DNA from: CAMYMQ01 sp963730305
GTDB lineage: Bacteria > Pseudomonadota > Alphaproteobacteria > Bin65
Direction of reading: 5' to 3'
DNA: 64,000 bases
Assembly: GCA_963730305.1 (NCBI GenBank)
Contig: CAVSRB010000002.1
Coordinates: 310,001 to 374,000 of the forward strand
The position numbers and the translations under genes are program-made. The notes beneath the pieces are model-generated. The model did no database searches and was not told the origin of the DNA. It saw only the letters and a list, made by a program, of their open reading frames with translations. Positions 44,323 to 51,988 of this stretch are shown piece after piece. How positions within the stretch are numbered: the stretch's first letter is position 1; each line of letters opens with the position of its first letter.

Positions 44323-44589
44323 TCAGCGCTCGGCGCGGCCGCGGTCGATCAGGGCGAGGATGGCGCCGACCAGGTGGCGCTGGCCCTCGAGATGGCGCAG
44401 CGCGGCGTCGGTCGTCTGGGGGCCGCAGAAGCGGCGCTGGGTGATGTCGGTCAGGTGGGCCAGCACGATCTCGCCGTCGCGGGTGCCGAAGCAGCGCGCG
44501 AAGGCGATCGCGAGGGCCCGGGACTCGGGCTCGATGTCGCGGCCGTTGGCGCCGTCGATCTGGGCCCAGCCGGTGTCATTCTCGGCCAT
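44323..44589 (-). CDS. Bbp19-family phage protein
   Basis: 88 residues with ALAIAFARCFGTRDGEIVLA, THLTDITQRRFCGPQTTD-like sequence and DAALRHLEGQRHLVGAILAL. This matches the small Bbp19 family named after Bordetella phage BPP-1, found next to portal genes. The function is unknown, probably head morphogenesis. It overlaps the end of the portal gene by 14 bases. Confidence 0.75.
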   Translation of the reverse strand: MAENDTGWAQIDGANGRDIEPESRALAIAFARCFGTRDGEIVLAHLTDITQRRFCGPQTTDAALRHLEGQRHLVGAILALIDRGRAER

Positions 44590-46243
44590 CGGTTCCTCCT
44601 GTCGGTGCGGTCGTGGCGTGGGCGGGCGCCGCCGCCGCGGCGTGGGCGGGCGTCGCCGCCGGGGAAGCCGGGGCGGGACCGCCGGCGGCCGCTGGCGCCA
44701 CCGTCGCCGTTGCGGGAGCGCCGCCCTGGCCCGTCACCGCCTTGACCAGCCCCTCGATCGCGCCGCCTGTCAGCGTTGGCGGTTGGCTGCGGACGAGCTC
44801 GCTGGGCACGCCCAACGCCCGCGCCGACCACTGGGCCGCGGCAAAGGGGTCGAGGGCGGCCTGCGCGCCGGGGCCGAGCTGGCCGAGCAGGGCGATCCAG
44901 GTGTGCAGGTTGGAGGCGTCCTCGCGCGCCTGGGTCTGGGCCAGCGGCGAGCGGTGCTGGAGCTCGACCGTGCGGCCGTCGATGCGGATGTCGGGAATCT
45001 CGCCGCGCCGGCGCAGGATGGCGAGCGCCCGGTCGACCAGCGGACCGATCAGCTCCGACCGCAGCCGGCCGTACGTGGCCCCGAGGAGGCGCGACATCTC
45101 GGCGCTGCGCTGGAGCACCTCGGTCGCGGTCATGCGCGGCCCGTCGACCGGCCCGAGCTTGTCGACCAGCAGCGCATGGCGGATGCGGGCGCGCAGGTCG
45201 TTGAGCACGAGCTGGGAGACGTCGAACCGGCCGGGGGCCTGCAGCGGGGTCAGGCCGGACGAGCCGACCGCCTTGGGGATGATCGTCCCTGGCGCGAGCC
45301 GGATATTGGCCGGGTTGATGACCCCGTCGTCGTCCGCCTGCCAGATTCCGGTGACGGCGATCGAGGCGTTCTTCAGGACCAGTTCGACGACCTTGTTCGC
45401 GGTCTTGATGTCGGGCAGCGCCTTCATCACCGGCGACCGGCCCCAGCGCTCGCCGGGCGCCTTCATCCAGCGGAAGTTGATGAAGGGCGAGGTCTCGAAC
45501 CGGCCGGTCGCCAGCACCTGGGCGTCATCCACGCTTGTCACCGGGCTGTCGTCGGAGGGGCGGAAGGCGGTGTAGCGGTAGCCGTTTCCATCCGGGATCA
45601 CCGCCTCGACCACCTCCAGCTTGACCTCCTCGTCGGCCTTGATCCGCCGGTCGATCTCCGGGCCCAGGGTCGCCTTGGGGAAGCGGGCGCGGAAGGCGTC
45701 GGCGGCGATCGCCGATTTGCGCAGGCTGACGTCGAGCCGGCCCTCGGGTCCCTCGTCGAGATAGATCTCGGCGAGCGGCACCGCGGCGAAGCGGAAGGCC
45801 GACGCCGCGCCCGCCGGCGTCTCCTCGAACAGCAGCGAGGCGGTGCCGCCGGTGACCAGGTCGAGGAAGCATTGGTGCAGCTCGATGGCCAGGTTCGACC
45901 GGTCGAAGTGGCCCTGCACGGTCTCGGCGGCGATGTCGAGTTCGCGCGCGACCGTGGCGTGCTCCGCCTCGGCGATGTCGCGGCCGGCGGCCAGGCCGAA
46001 CCAGCGCGACCAGGGCGGGGCGAGCTGGGCCAGCAGGCTGGCGGCGAGCTGGTCGACCGCGTCCGGCGCGGTGCCGTCGAACAGGTGGTCGGTGCGCGGC
46101 CGTCCCGGACTGTCGCTGGCGCCGATCCGCCGCTGGGGCAGGCACAACGAATAGCAGTCATCCCAGATGCTCTCCCATGGCGCCCGCAGCCGGACCAGCC
46201 GTTCCAGCCGCCGCGCCAGCGATTTCGTATCCGTTTTGTTCAC
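44576..46243 (-). CDS. Head-tail connector (portal) protein
   Basis: 555 residues starting NKTDTKSLARRLERLVRLRA, with WESIWDDCYSLCLPQRR, DHLFDGTAPDAVDQLAASLL and PPWSRWFGLAAG, which are standard for the T7-type head-to-tail connecting protein family (PF12236-like). FINFRWMKAPGERWGRSPVM in the middle is also characteristic. It forms the dodecameric DNA channel. The C-terminal 70 residues are Ala/Pro-rich and low-complexity. It follows the small MGALFSS gene by 3 bases. Confidence 0.93.
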   Translation of the reverse strand: MNKTDTKSLARRLERLVRLRAPWESIWDDCYSLCLPQRRIGASDSPGRPRTDHLFDGTAPDAVDQLAASLLAQLAPPWSRWFGLAAGRDIAEAEHATVARELDIAAETVQGHFDRSNLAIELHQCFLDLVTGGTASLLFEETPAGAASAFRFAAVPLAEIYLDEGPEGRLDVSLRKSAIAADAFRARFPKATLGPEIDRRIKADEEVKLEVVEAVIPDGNGYRYTAFRPSDDSPVTSVDDAQVLATGRFETSPFINFRWMKAPGERWGRSPVMKALPDIKTANKVVELVLKNASIAVTGIWQADDDGVINPANIRLAPGTIIPKAVGSSGLTPLQAPGRFDVSQLVLNDLRARIRHALLVDKLGPVDGPRMTATEVLQRSAEMSRLLGATYGRLRSELIGPLVDRALAILRRRGEIPDIRIDGRTVELQHRSPLAQTQAREDASNLHTWIALLGQLGPGAQAALDPFAAAQWSARALGVPSELVRSQPPTLTGGAIEGLVKAVTGQGGAPATATVAPAAAGGPAPASPAATPAHAAAAAPAHATTAPTGGTDGRE

Positions 46244-46246
46244 CAG

Positions 46247-46456
46247 CTATTCCCCCAACAGGTGCTTGGGCTGCCGCGCGGGCGCCTGGGTGCGGAGCAG
46301 CCCGCGCTCGGAGGTCAGAACGGTGCCGCCCCGGCCCCGCCGGCGGCGCGCGAGCGCCTCGAGCCGGGCCTTGCGGCTTTCCTCCTCGGGGTCGGGCACG
46401 TCGAGTTGCGGCGGGGGTGGCGGCGGCGCCTTGGGCGAACTGAACAGCGCTCCCAT
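46247..46456 (-). CDS. Small portal-adjacent phage protein
   Basis: 69 residues: GALFSSPKAPPPPPPQLDVP, then EALARRRRGRGGTVLTSERG and a final KHLLGE. Proteins with this Pro-run, GRxGT-type and LLGE end are seen directly before podophage portals; the function is unknown. The ATG at 46456 has a strong AAGGAAGGG ribosome-binding site. The upstream frame stays open, so the sequence as given would also allow a run-on fusion with the previous gene. Confidence 0.7.
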   Translation of the reverse strand: MGALFSSPKAPPPPPPQLDVPDPEEESRKARLEALARRRRGRGGTVLTSERGLLRTQAPARQPKHLLGE

Positions 46457-46565
46457 CGGGGAATCCCTTCCTTGATCGTGGTCTCGTCTCGGGCGGTAGC
46501 GGCGAAGCCGGAACATCGCCCGTTGCAACATGGGGGATATAATCTCCGTTTCAAGTAAAATATTC

Positions 46566-46996
46566 CTAGTACTCGATGGCCCTTGCCGGTCGCGGCGATG
46601 CGACCGCGGGCCGCCGAGGAAGCGGTAGAGCTGCCAGGGCGTGACCACCCGGCGGGCGCGGATGCCGAGCAACCGCTTGATGCTGCCGACGCAGGAGTGG
46701 AACTCAAGCGGCGCCGGGCGACGGGCCGCTGGTTGCGGGACGGTTTCGAGGACGATCAGTCCCTTGCCGCGGTAGTAGCCGGCGAGGTCGAATCCGGGTG
46801 GCAGGTCGTGAATGACGACCTCGGTGCGGTGGGAGAGGGCGTCGACCGTGATCCAGCGGCTGCCGTCGTCCAGCGCGACGAAGCAATGGCGGAAGCCGCG
46901 CTTGAGCGGCCGGAGCCAGGTCAGGTCGGTCGTGCCGCTGAACACGACAAGCGCCCGGCGGTACAGCGGTGGCGCCGTCGCGGTGGCGGGCGTCAC
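46566..46996 (-). CDS. Phage hypothetical protein (3' end uncertain)
   Basis: About 143 residues from GTG 46996: YRRALVVFSGTTDLTWLRPL, KRGFRHCFVALDDGSRWITV, DALSHRTEVVIHDLPPGFDL and RRVVTPWQLYRFLGG. Conserved Cys and His (RHCFVAL, FHSCVGSIKRLLG) hint at an NlpC/P60- or papain-like fold, but this is uncertain. The open frame continues in phase into the next gene. A one-base shift near 46610 would end it at the TAG at 46566, just where the composition turns A/T-rich. The start GTG overlaps the previous stop (GTGA). Confidence 0.6.
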
Positions 46997-47358
46997 AGCA
47001 CGATACCCTTGCGCCGCCACACCGTCTCGCAGCGGTCGAGCGCTTCGTGCCACAGCCGGGCGGCGCGTTCCTCACCCCGGTTGCGCTGGTCGGGCGCCTG
47101 GAGGCGCTGGCCGTATTCGGAGAGGATTTCGAGATGGTGGCGGGTCAGCGGGCCTCGGCGATGCAACCGTTCGACCGTCGCCAGCACGTCCTCCGGCTCG
47201 CACGGACGGGCGACCAGACCGAGTCCGGCGACGATCCGTGCCCCGGAATCGCGGGCCAGGATGCACTGCGTCGTCCAGAACCAGGCCTCCTCGGCGTTGT
47301 CGAACGGAACACCGGGGACAGCGGAGGCCGGCTTCGGCGCTTTTTTGTGCCTTTTCAT
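46993..47358 (-). CDS. Hypothetical phage protein, first gene of the late cluster
   Basis: 121 residues: basic N-terminus (MKRHKKAPKPASA), then FDNAEEAWFWTTQCILARDS, RIVAGLGLVARPCEPEDVLA, and a C-terminal EALDRCETVWRRKGIVL. The RPCEPEDV segment is common in small alphaproteobacterial phage or mobile-element proteins of unknown function. Its position at the head of the structural genes is where a small terminase would be expected, but no helix-turn-helix is evident. Confidence 0.65.
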   Translation of the reverse strand: MKRHKKAPKPASAVPGVPFDNAEEAWFWTTQCILARDSGARIVAGLGLVARPCEPEDVLATVERLHRRGPLTRHHLEILSEYGQRLQAPDQRNRGEERAARLWHEALDRCETVWRRKGIVL

Positions 47359-47493
47359 GGCGATGACCCTCTTTTGACGCTTGCGTTAGAGGGTCACGCA
47401 CGGTATGAATGTAAATTCCTATATCAAGAATTTATTTCTCGACTTTTTCTTTATACGTATATCCACCCCACAGGGGAACGGAGAGATGGGGCG
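47359..47493. promoter_or_regulatory. A/T-rich divergent control region with a TATACGTATA palindrome
   Basis: Sequence between the first island gene (minus) and the S24-type regulator (plus). It is strikingly A/T-rich for this genome from 47405 to 47465. A perfect ten-base palindrome lies at 47452-47461, about 33 bases before the regulator start, suitable for an autoregulatory operator. A ribosome-binding site (GGAGAG) precedes the regulator. Promoter hexamers cannot be chosen with confidence. Confidence 0.5.
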
Positions 47494-48126
47494 ATGTTGA
47501 AACACAGGGACGTCTGGCACGCCATCGATCAGCTTGCCGCGCGCTACAGCCTGTCGCCGTCCGGGCTGGCGAAGCGCTCCGGGCTCGATCCGACGACGTT
47601 CAACAAGAGCAAGCGGGTCACCGCCGCCGGCCGCCTGCGCTGGCCGTCGACCGAGAGCGTTTCCAAGATCCTGACCGCGACCGGCGCGTCGCTCGAGGAG
47701 TTCGTCTCGCTGGTCGAGGGCCACGACCGCGGCGGCACGGTCCACCGCATCCCGGTGATCGGCCATGCCCAGGCGGGCAAGGCGGGCTATTTCGACGACG
47801 CCGGCTACCCGACCGGCAGCGGCTGGGACGAGGTCGTCTTCCCCGACCTCGGCGATTCGACCGCCTATGCGCTCGAGATCAGCGGCGAGAGCATGGAGCC
47901 GGTCTACCGCGACGGCGACACCATCATCGTCTCGCCCGAGGCGAGCATCCGCCGCGGCGACCGCCTGGTGGTAAAGACCACCGAGGGCGAGGTCATGGCC
48001 AAGGAGCTGGCGCGCAAGACCGCCAGCAAGGTCGAGCTCAAGTCGCTCAACCCCGCCCACACCGACCGGGTGCTCAAGCTCGCCGACGTCGCCTTCATGC
48101 ACCGGATCCTCTGGGCGTCCCAATAA
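47494..48126 (+). CDS. Helix-turn-helix regulator with S24 (LexA-like) peptidase domain
   Basis: 210 residues. Residues 1-75 form an HTH domain (AARYSLSPSGLAKRSGLDPT, then RWPSTESVSKILTATGASLE). The C-terminal half is an S24/LexA-type fold with nucleophile Ser in EISGESMEPVYRDGD and a Lys in GEVMAKELARK. No clear Ala-Gly cleavage site is seen between them. Regulators of exactly this form occur widely on alphaproteobacterial chromosomes, so it may be a host gene. Its position facing the island still makes it the obvious candidate controller. Whether it responds to DNA damage is not known. Confidence 0.85.
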   Translation: MLKHRDVWHAIDQLAARYSLSPSGLAKRSGLDPTTFNKSKRVTAAGRLRWPSTESVSKILTATGASLEEFVSLVEGHDRGGTVHRIPVIGHAQAGKAGYFDDAGYPTGSGWDEVVFPDLGDSTAYALEISGESMEPVYRDGDTIIVSPEASIRRGDRLVVKTTEGEVMAKELARKTASKVELKSLNPAHTDRVLKLADVAFMHRILWASQ

Positions 48127-48140
48127 CGCCACGCATCCGG

Positions 48141-48158
48141 CCCGGAGCGCGCTCCGGG
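48141..48158 (+). terminator. Possible terminator after the S24 regulator
   Basis: An 18-base perfect palindrome (CCCGGAGCG and its complement) stands 14 bases after the stop codon and is followed by ATTTATGAAAATAA. The A/T-rich tail is not a pure T-run, so termination is plausible but not certain. Confidence 0.5.
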
Positions 48159-48242
48159 ATTTATGAAAATAATCCTTGATCCGGCCACGCGCCGACGCCA
48201 TCTCCAAGCCGTTGAGCGCAACGGTTCGGAGCATCGAAACCC

Positions 48243-48635
48243 GTGCTGTATCAGAGAATGCTGGCCGCCGAGCGGCGGCGGAGCGCGCCGATCGCCGCGT
48301 CCGAGCTGGCGGCCTTGAAGGCGGGCAGCGCGGCGCAGGCGCAGCGCTGGGCGCTGGCCGCCCGCGAGAGCGGGCTCGATCGTCTCGCGCGGGAGACGGC
48401 GCACGCCCTCGCGGCGGAGCGCCGGTTATGCGGGCGCGACGATGCGCGCGTCGCGCGACGGCATGGCGAGCTTTGTTTCTATCGGGTGCATGCGCTACGC
48501 TGTCGCGACGCGGCTCGACGCTTGATCCCTCAGGGACGGGCGGCCCGTCCGCCCACGGAAATCAGTTCGAGCAAGACGAGCCATGGCGCAACCTTCGAGC
48601 AACGACCCCAACCTGAAGAAACTGACCTGGTTTGA
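48243..48635 (+). CDS. Doubtful small hypothetical protein
   Basis: An open frame from GTG 48243 with coding-like third-position GC over its first 70 residues (LAAERRRSAPIAASELAALK, AQRWALAARESGLDRLARET). The last 17 codons overlap the aminotransferase gene in another frame, so the 3' part is unlikely to be genuine. Nothing recognisable. The region 48159-48582 otherwise holds only the presumed aminotransferase promoter. Confidence 0.3.
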   Translation: MLYQRMLAAERRRSAPIAASELAALKAGSAAQAQRWALAARESGLDRLARETAHALAAERRLCGRDDARVARRHGELCFYRVHALRCRDAARRLIPQGRAARPPTEISSSKTSHGATFEQRPQPEETDLV

Positions 48636-49467
48636 CGGCAAGTGGCAGGACGGCAACGTCCCGATCCTCGACCCGATCTCGCCGGCATCCTGGTTGTCGC
48701 TGTTCGTCTTCGACGGCGCTCGCTCGTTCGACGGCGTCGCGCCCGATCTCGACCGCCATTGTGCGCGGGTCTGCCGGTCGGCCGCGATCCTGGGCATGAA
48801 GCCGGACCGCAGCCCCGAGGATATCGAGAAGCTGGCCTGGGAAGGCATCGCCAAGTTCTCCGGTGACGTCGCCCTCTACGTCCGGCCGATGTTCTTCGCC
48901 GGGTCGGGCTTCATCCAGCCCAATCCGGACGACACCAAGTTCGCGCTGGTGATCGAGGAGATGCCGCTGCCCGACGCGGACGGGTTTTCGGCCTGTGTTT
49001 CGTCGTTCCGGCGGCCGTCGCCCGAGATGGCGCCGACCGAAGCCAAGGCGTCGTGTCTCTACCCCAACGTCGCGCGGGCGCTGGCCGAGGCCAACCAGCG
49101 CGGCTTCGACAATGCGATAATGCTCGACCCGATCGGCAACGTCGCCGAGTTCGCCAGCGCCAACCTGTTCATCGTCAAGGACGGCAGCGCCCATACGCCG
49201 ATGCCCAACGGCACCTTCCTGAACGGTGTCACCCGTCAGCGGGTGATCGCATTGCTGCGCGAGGCGGGGGTCGACGTCTTCGAGCGCCGGCTGACCATCG
49301 ACGAGGTGTTGGACGCCGACGAAGTGTTCTGCACCGGCAACTACGGCAAGGTCCAGCCGACCATCCGGATCGACGACCGCAACCTGCAGCCCGGGCCGGT
49401 CTTCCGCCAGGCGCGGGAGCGTTACTTCGACTGGGCCCACGCCCAGCCGTCGCCGCTCAAGGGATAA
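48583..49467 (+). CDS. ilvE: Branched-chain amino acid aminotransferase, class IV
   Basis: A 294-residue PLP enzyme. The expected PLP Lys is in PTEAKASCLYPNVARALAEA. Class IV hallmarks GFDNAIMLDPIGNVAEFASA (with the Glu of the motif) and FLNGVTRQRVIALLREAG are present. It transfers amino groups between glutamate and branched-chain keto acids. The short, D-amino-acid-transaminase-like members look similar, so substrate choice is not fully certain. Start ATG MAQPSSNDPN. A large hairpin separates it from the convergent phasin gene. Confidence 0.87.
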   Translation: MAQPSSNDPNLKKLTWFDGKWQDGNVPILDPISPASWLSLFVFDGARSFDGVAPDLDRHCARVCRSAAILGMKPDRSPEDIEKLAWEGIAKFSGDVALYVRPMFFAGSGFIQPNPDDTKFALVIEEMPLPDADGFSACVSSFRRPSPEMAPTEAKASCLYPNVARALAEANQRGFDNAIMLDPIGNVAEFASANLFIVKDGSAHTPMPNGTFLNGVTRQRVIALLREAGVDVFERRLTIDEVLDADEVFCTGNYGKVQPTIRIDDRNLQPGPVFRQARERYFDWAHAQPSPLKG

Positions 49468-49484
49468 CGCTTACCCCGAACGGC

Positions 49485-49525
49485 AAAAGGCCGGAGCCCG
49501 AGACCTATGGTCTCGAGCCCCGGCC
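49485..49525 (-). terminator. Terminator of the phasin gene, in the convergent gap
   Basis: A 17-bp stem with two mismatches (49489-49505 with 49509-49525, loop TAT) is followed on the minus strand by TTTT. It may act weakly in the other direction for ilvE, although there is no T-tract there. Confidence 0.75.
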
Positions 49526-49557
49526 TCGTGCGCGGGTAGGCTAGAACGCGAGCGACG

Positions 49558-50130
49558 TTAGGCGGCGGCCTTCGCGCCCGGCGCGGCGTACTTCTCGGAA
49601 ACCTTGGTGAAGCGCGCCTGGACCGGCTCGGCCATCTCGCTGGCGACCTTGGCGCTCATCTCCGACAGCTTCGTGGTCTTGGCGACGGTCTTGTCGAACA
49701 TGCCACGGGCGTAGGCGGTCTGGAATTCGACCCAGTCCTGGAAGGTCTTCATCGCCAGCATGGCCTTCATGCCGGCAATGCTCTCCTCGATCGCCTCCTG
49801 ATTGTAGGCGGCGAACTCGTCGGCCATGGTCTCCATGCCCTTCTTGGCGATGGCGCCGGCGGCCAGCATCGCGTCCAGGTTGCCCTTGTTCAGCTCGGCC
49901 AGCTCCTCGAAGCGGGGCGCGGCCTGCGGGAAGGCCTTCTCGACCTGCTCCTTCGCAGCCGCGAACATGCCGTCGATGCTCTTCGCAACCGCATCGGCGC
50001 CGGCCTTGTAGGCCTTGTCGGCGTTCTGCTTGCTCGCCTTCATGGCCTTGTCGAAGGTCTCCTTGCCGGCCTTGACGGCAGTTTCCATCTGCTCGACACC
50101 GGCGAATTTCGTGAAATCTTGCGTCTGCAT
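49558..50130 (-). CDS. Phasin family protein
   Basis: A 190-residue helical protein: FTKFAGVEQMETAVKAGKET, FAAYNQEAIEESIAGMKAML and FQDWVEFQTAYARGMFDKTV are typical phasin_2 features, with an Ala-rich end. Phasins coat polyhydroxyalkanoate granules and control their number and size. It is monocistronic, with its own strong promoter (see next entry) and terminator. PHA synthase genes are not in the window. Confidence 0.93.
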   Translation of the reverse strand: MQTQDFTKFAGVEQMETAVKAGKETFDKAMKASKQNADKAYKAGADAVAKSIDGMFAAAKEQVEKAFPQAAPRFEELAELNKGNLDAMLAAGAIAKKGMETMADEFAAYNQEAIEESIAGMKAMLAMKTFQDWVEFQTAYARGMFDKTVAKTTKLSEMSAKVASEMAEPVQARFTKVSEKYAAPGAKAAA

Positions 50131-50218
50131 TGTGTGCTCCTTGGCTCTCAGCCTGCGTGCGGCCCCGTGGGCCGCGGTCCGCGCTTATCAGGATGCAGCC
50201 TCTCTTGCTGCACTGCAA

Positions 50219-50273
50219 TATAAATAGAGTAAACGGGCCCGATGTCAATCACTTTTTGTGCAATGCACAAAAA
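50219..50273 (-). promoter_or_regulatory. Phasin promoter with operator-like inverted repeat
   Basis: On the minus strand: -35 TTGACA (50248-50243), -10 TTTATA (50224-50219) at 18 bases, or TATTTA at 16. A perfect ten-base inverted repeat TTTTTGTGCA-A-TGCACAAAAA lies just upstream at 50253-50273, and a second TGC/GCA dyad (TTGC-N6-GCAA, 50205-50218) covers the start-site side. TGC-rich dyads at phasin promoters are the kind of site used by the PHA-responsive repressor PhaR. That link is inference. Confidence 0.65.
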
Positions 50274-50276
50274 TTA

Positions 50277-51863
50277 TCAAGCGGCGCTCAAACCGCCGCT
50301 TTCCAATACCTTTTCGATCAGGGCGGCGGTCTCGTCGACGCCGTAGAGGGCGATGAAGGAGCCCATCCGCGGGCCCTGGCTCTGGCCCAGCAGGATCTCG
50401 TACTGGGCGCGGAACCAGTCGCGCAGGTTCTCGAAGCCGTGGCGCTTGCCGATCTCGTAGACCTCGTGCTGGATCGCCTCGGCGTCGGGCGCGCTCCGGA
50501 ACCGGTCGAGGGTGGCGCGCAGGTCTTCCAGCGCCGCGCGTTCCTGGTCGGTCGGCGCGCGGTAGGCCTTCGCCGGCTTGACGAAGTCCTGGTAATAGGT
50601 GAGTGCGTATCCGACCAGTCGGTCGAGCAAAGGCGCGGTCTCCGGTCGGGCGTCGGGCACGTAGCGCGAGATGAAGCCCCACAGCACGCTCTTGTCGTCG
50701 GCGTTGCAGACGCTGGCCAGGTTCAACAGGATGCCGAAGGACAGCGGCACCGCCTCCTCGGGCGGCGCGCCGTCATGGATGTGCCAGACCGGGTTCTCGA
50801 CCCGCTCCTCCTCGGCCTGCTCGGGATATTTGGCGAGGAAGGTCAGATAGTCGTCCGTGTGCTTCGGGATGACGTCGAAGAACAGCCGCTTGGCCCGGCG
50901 CGGCTGCAAGAACATGAACAGCGACAGGCTCTCCTCGGGCGCATAGCGCAGCCACTCCTCGACGGCGAGGCCGTTGCCTTTCGACTTGGAGATCTTCTCG
51001 CCCTTTTCGTCGAGGAACAGCTCGTAGGTGAAGCCTTCCGGCGGCGTGCCGCCGAGCACCCGGCAGATCCGGCCCGACAGCCGCACCGAATCGATCAGGT
51101 CCTTGCCCGACATCTCGTAGTCGACGCCGAGCGCGGTCCACCGCATCGCCCAGTCGGCCTTCCACTGCAGCTTGCAGCGCCCGCCGGTGACGGGGCTCTC
51201 GACCAGGCTGTCGTCGGTGTCGCGATAGACCACCGTGCCGTCGTCTGGCCGGGTCTCGACGATCGGCACCTGGAGGACCTGGCCGGTCTTCGGGCATACC
51301 GGCAGGAACGGGCTATAGGTCTGCCGGCGTTCCTCGCCCAGGGTCGGCAGGATGACGTCGCGGATCTCGTCGTGGTGGCGCAGCACGGCGAGCAGCGTCT
51401 CGTCGAAGTCGCCGGCGCGATAGCAGTCGGTCGCGCTCTTGAATTCGTACTCGAAGCCGAAGCTGTCGAGGAAAGCGCGCAGCCGCGCGTTGTTGTGGTG
51501 GCCGAAGCTTTCGTGGGTGCCGAACGGGTCGGGGATCGCGGTCAGCGGCTTGCCCAGGTGCTGCGTGAGCATGTCCTGGTTGGGCACGTTGTCCGGCACC
51601 TTGCGCAGGCCGTCCATATCGTCCGAGAAGGCGAACAACCGCGTCGGCATCGGACTCATCGCCGCGAAGGCGTTGCGGACCATGGTCGTGCGCACGACCT
51701 CGCCGAAGGTGCCGATGTGGGGCAGGCCCGACGGGCCGTAGCCGGTCTCGAACAGGACGTAGCCCTTGGCCGGCGGTTGCGCCTCGACGCGCTCGAGCAG
51801 CCGGCGCGCCTCCTGGAACGGCCAGGCCTTGGCGTTGGTCAGATATTTGGGGTCGATGCCCAT
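50277..51863 (-). CDS. lysK: Lysyl-tRNA synthetase, class I
   Basis: A 528-residue Rossmann-fold class I LysRS, the type found in archaea and alphaproteobacteria instead of the class II enzyme. The HIGH motif is GPSGLPHIGTFGE; the KMSKS equivalent is EKISKSKGNGLAVEEWL. YSPFLPVCPKTGQVLQVPIV carries the family's zinc-region Cys. The start is the ATG giving GIDPKYLTNAKAWPF; an ATG 42 bases upstream is less likely. The IR of the phasin promoter begins right after its stop codon. Confidence 0.96.
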   Translation of the reverse strand: MGIDPKYLTNAKAWPFQEARRLLERVEAQPPAKGYVLFETGYGPSGLPHIGTFGEVVRTTMVRNAFAAMSPMPTRLFAFSDDMDGLRKVPDNVPNQDMLTQHLGKPLTAIPDPFGTHESFGHHNNARLRAFLDSFGFEYEFKSATDCYRAGDFDETLLAVLRHHDEIRDVILPTLGEERRQTYSPFLPVCPKTGQVLQVPIVETRPDDGTVVYRDTDDSLVESPVTGGRCKLQWKADWAMRWTALGVDYEMSGKDLIDSVRLSGRICRVLGGTPPEGFTYELFLDEKGEKISKSKGNGLAVEEWLRYAPEESLSLFMFLQPRRAKRLFFDVIPKHTDDYLTFLAKYPEQAEEERVENPVWHIHDGAPPEEAVPLSFGILLNLASVCNADDKSVLWGFISRYVPDARPETAPLLDRLVGYALTYYQDFVKPAKAYRAPTDQERAALEDLRATLDRFRSAPDAEAIQHEVYEIGKRHGFENLRDWFRAQYEILLGQSQGPRMGSFIALYGVDETAALIEKVLESGGLSAA

Positions 51864-51988
51864 GCTCACTCCTTGCGGTGCGGCGGACGGTATGCCGCAG
51901 TGCAAGAAAGGTCAATCGACCGCCGCGAGGGGCCGGTCGTCAGCGTTTGCGGATGATTCGGATCGTCGGCCGGCGGGCGGTCGCCGGC

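Larger units (their letters stand above)
24853..47358 (-). mobile_element. Podovirus-type morphogenesis and lysis island without integrase or replication genes
   Basis: About 22.5 kb, with nearly all genes on the minus strand. In transcription order: two small genes of unknown function, a small virion-associated gene, portal, Bbp19-like, scaffold, major capsid, toxin-tipped virion protein, immunity-like gene, kptA, tail tubular A and B, coiled-coil protein, gp14-like protein, tail fibre, large terminase, a secreted protein, two lysis-associated membrane proteins flanking the endolysin, and Rz/Rz1. Plus-strand cargo: a GtrII-like gene and two Sel1 genes. I see no integrase, excisionase, repressor within the gene set, helicase, DNA or RNA polymerase, or primase. 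Host-type genes flank it on both sides and no convincing att repeat was found. Confidence 0.85.

Noticed and set aside
24835..48180. Attachment repeat AATCCTT...CCGG at both island edges (about 24873 and 48172)
   Set aside because: Only seven contiguous bases match and no tRNA or integrase is near either copy; chance similarity is enough to explain it.
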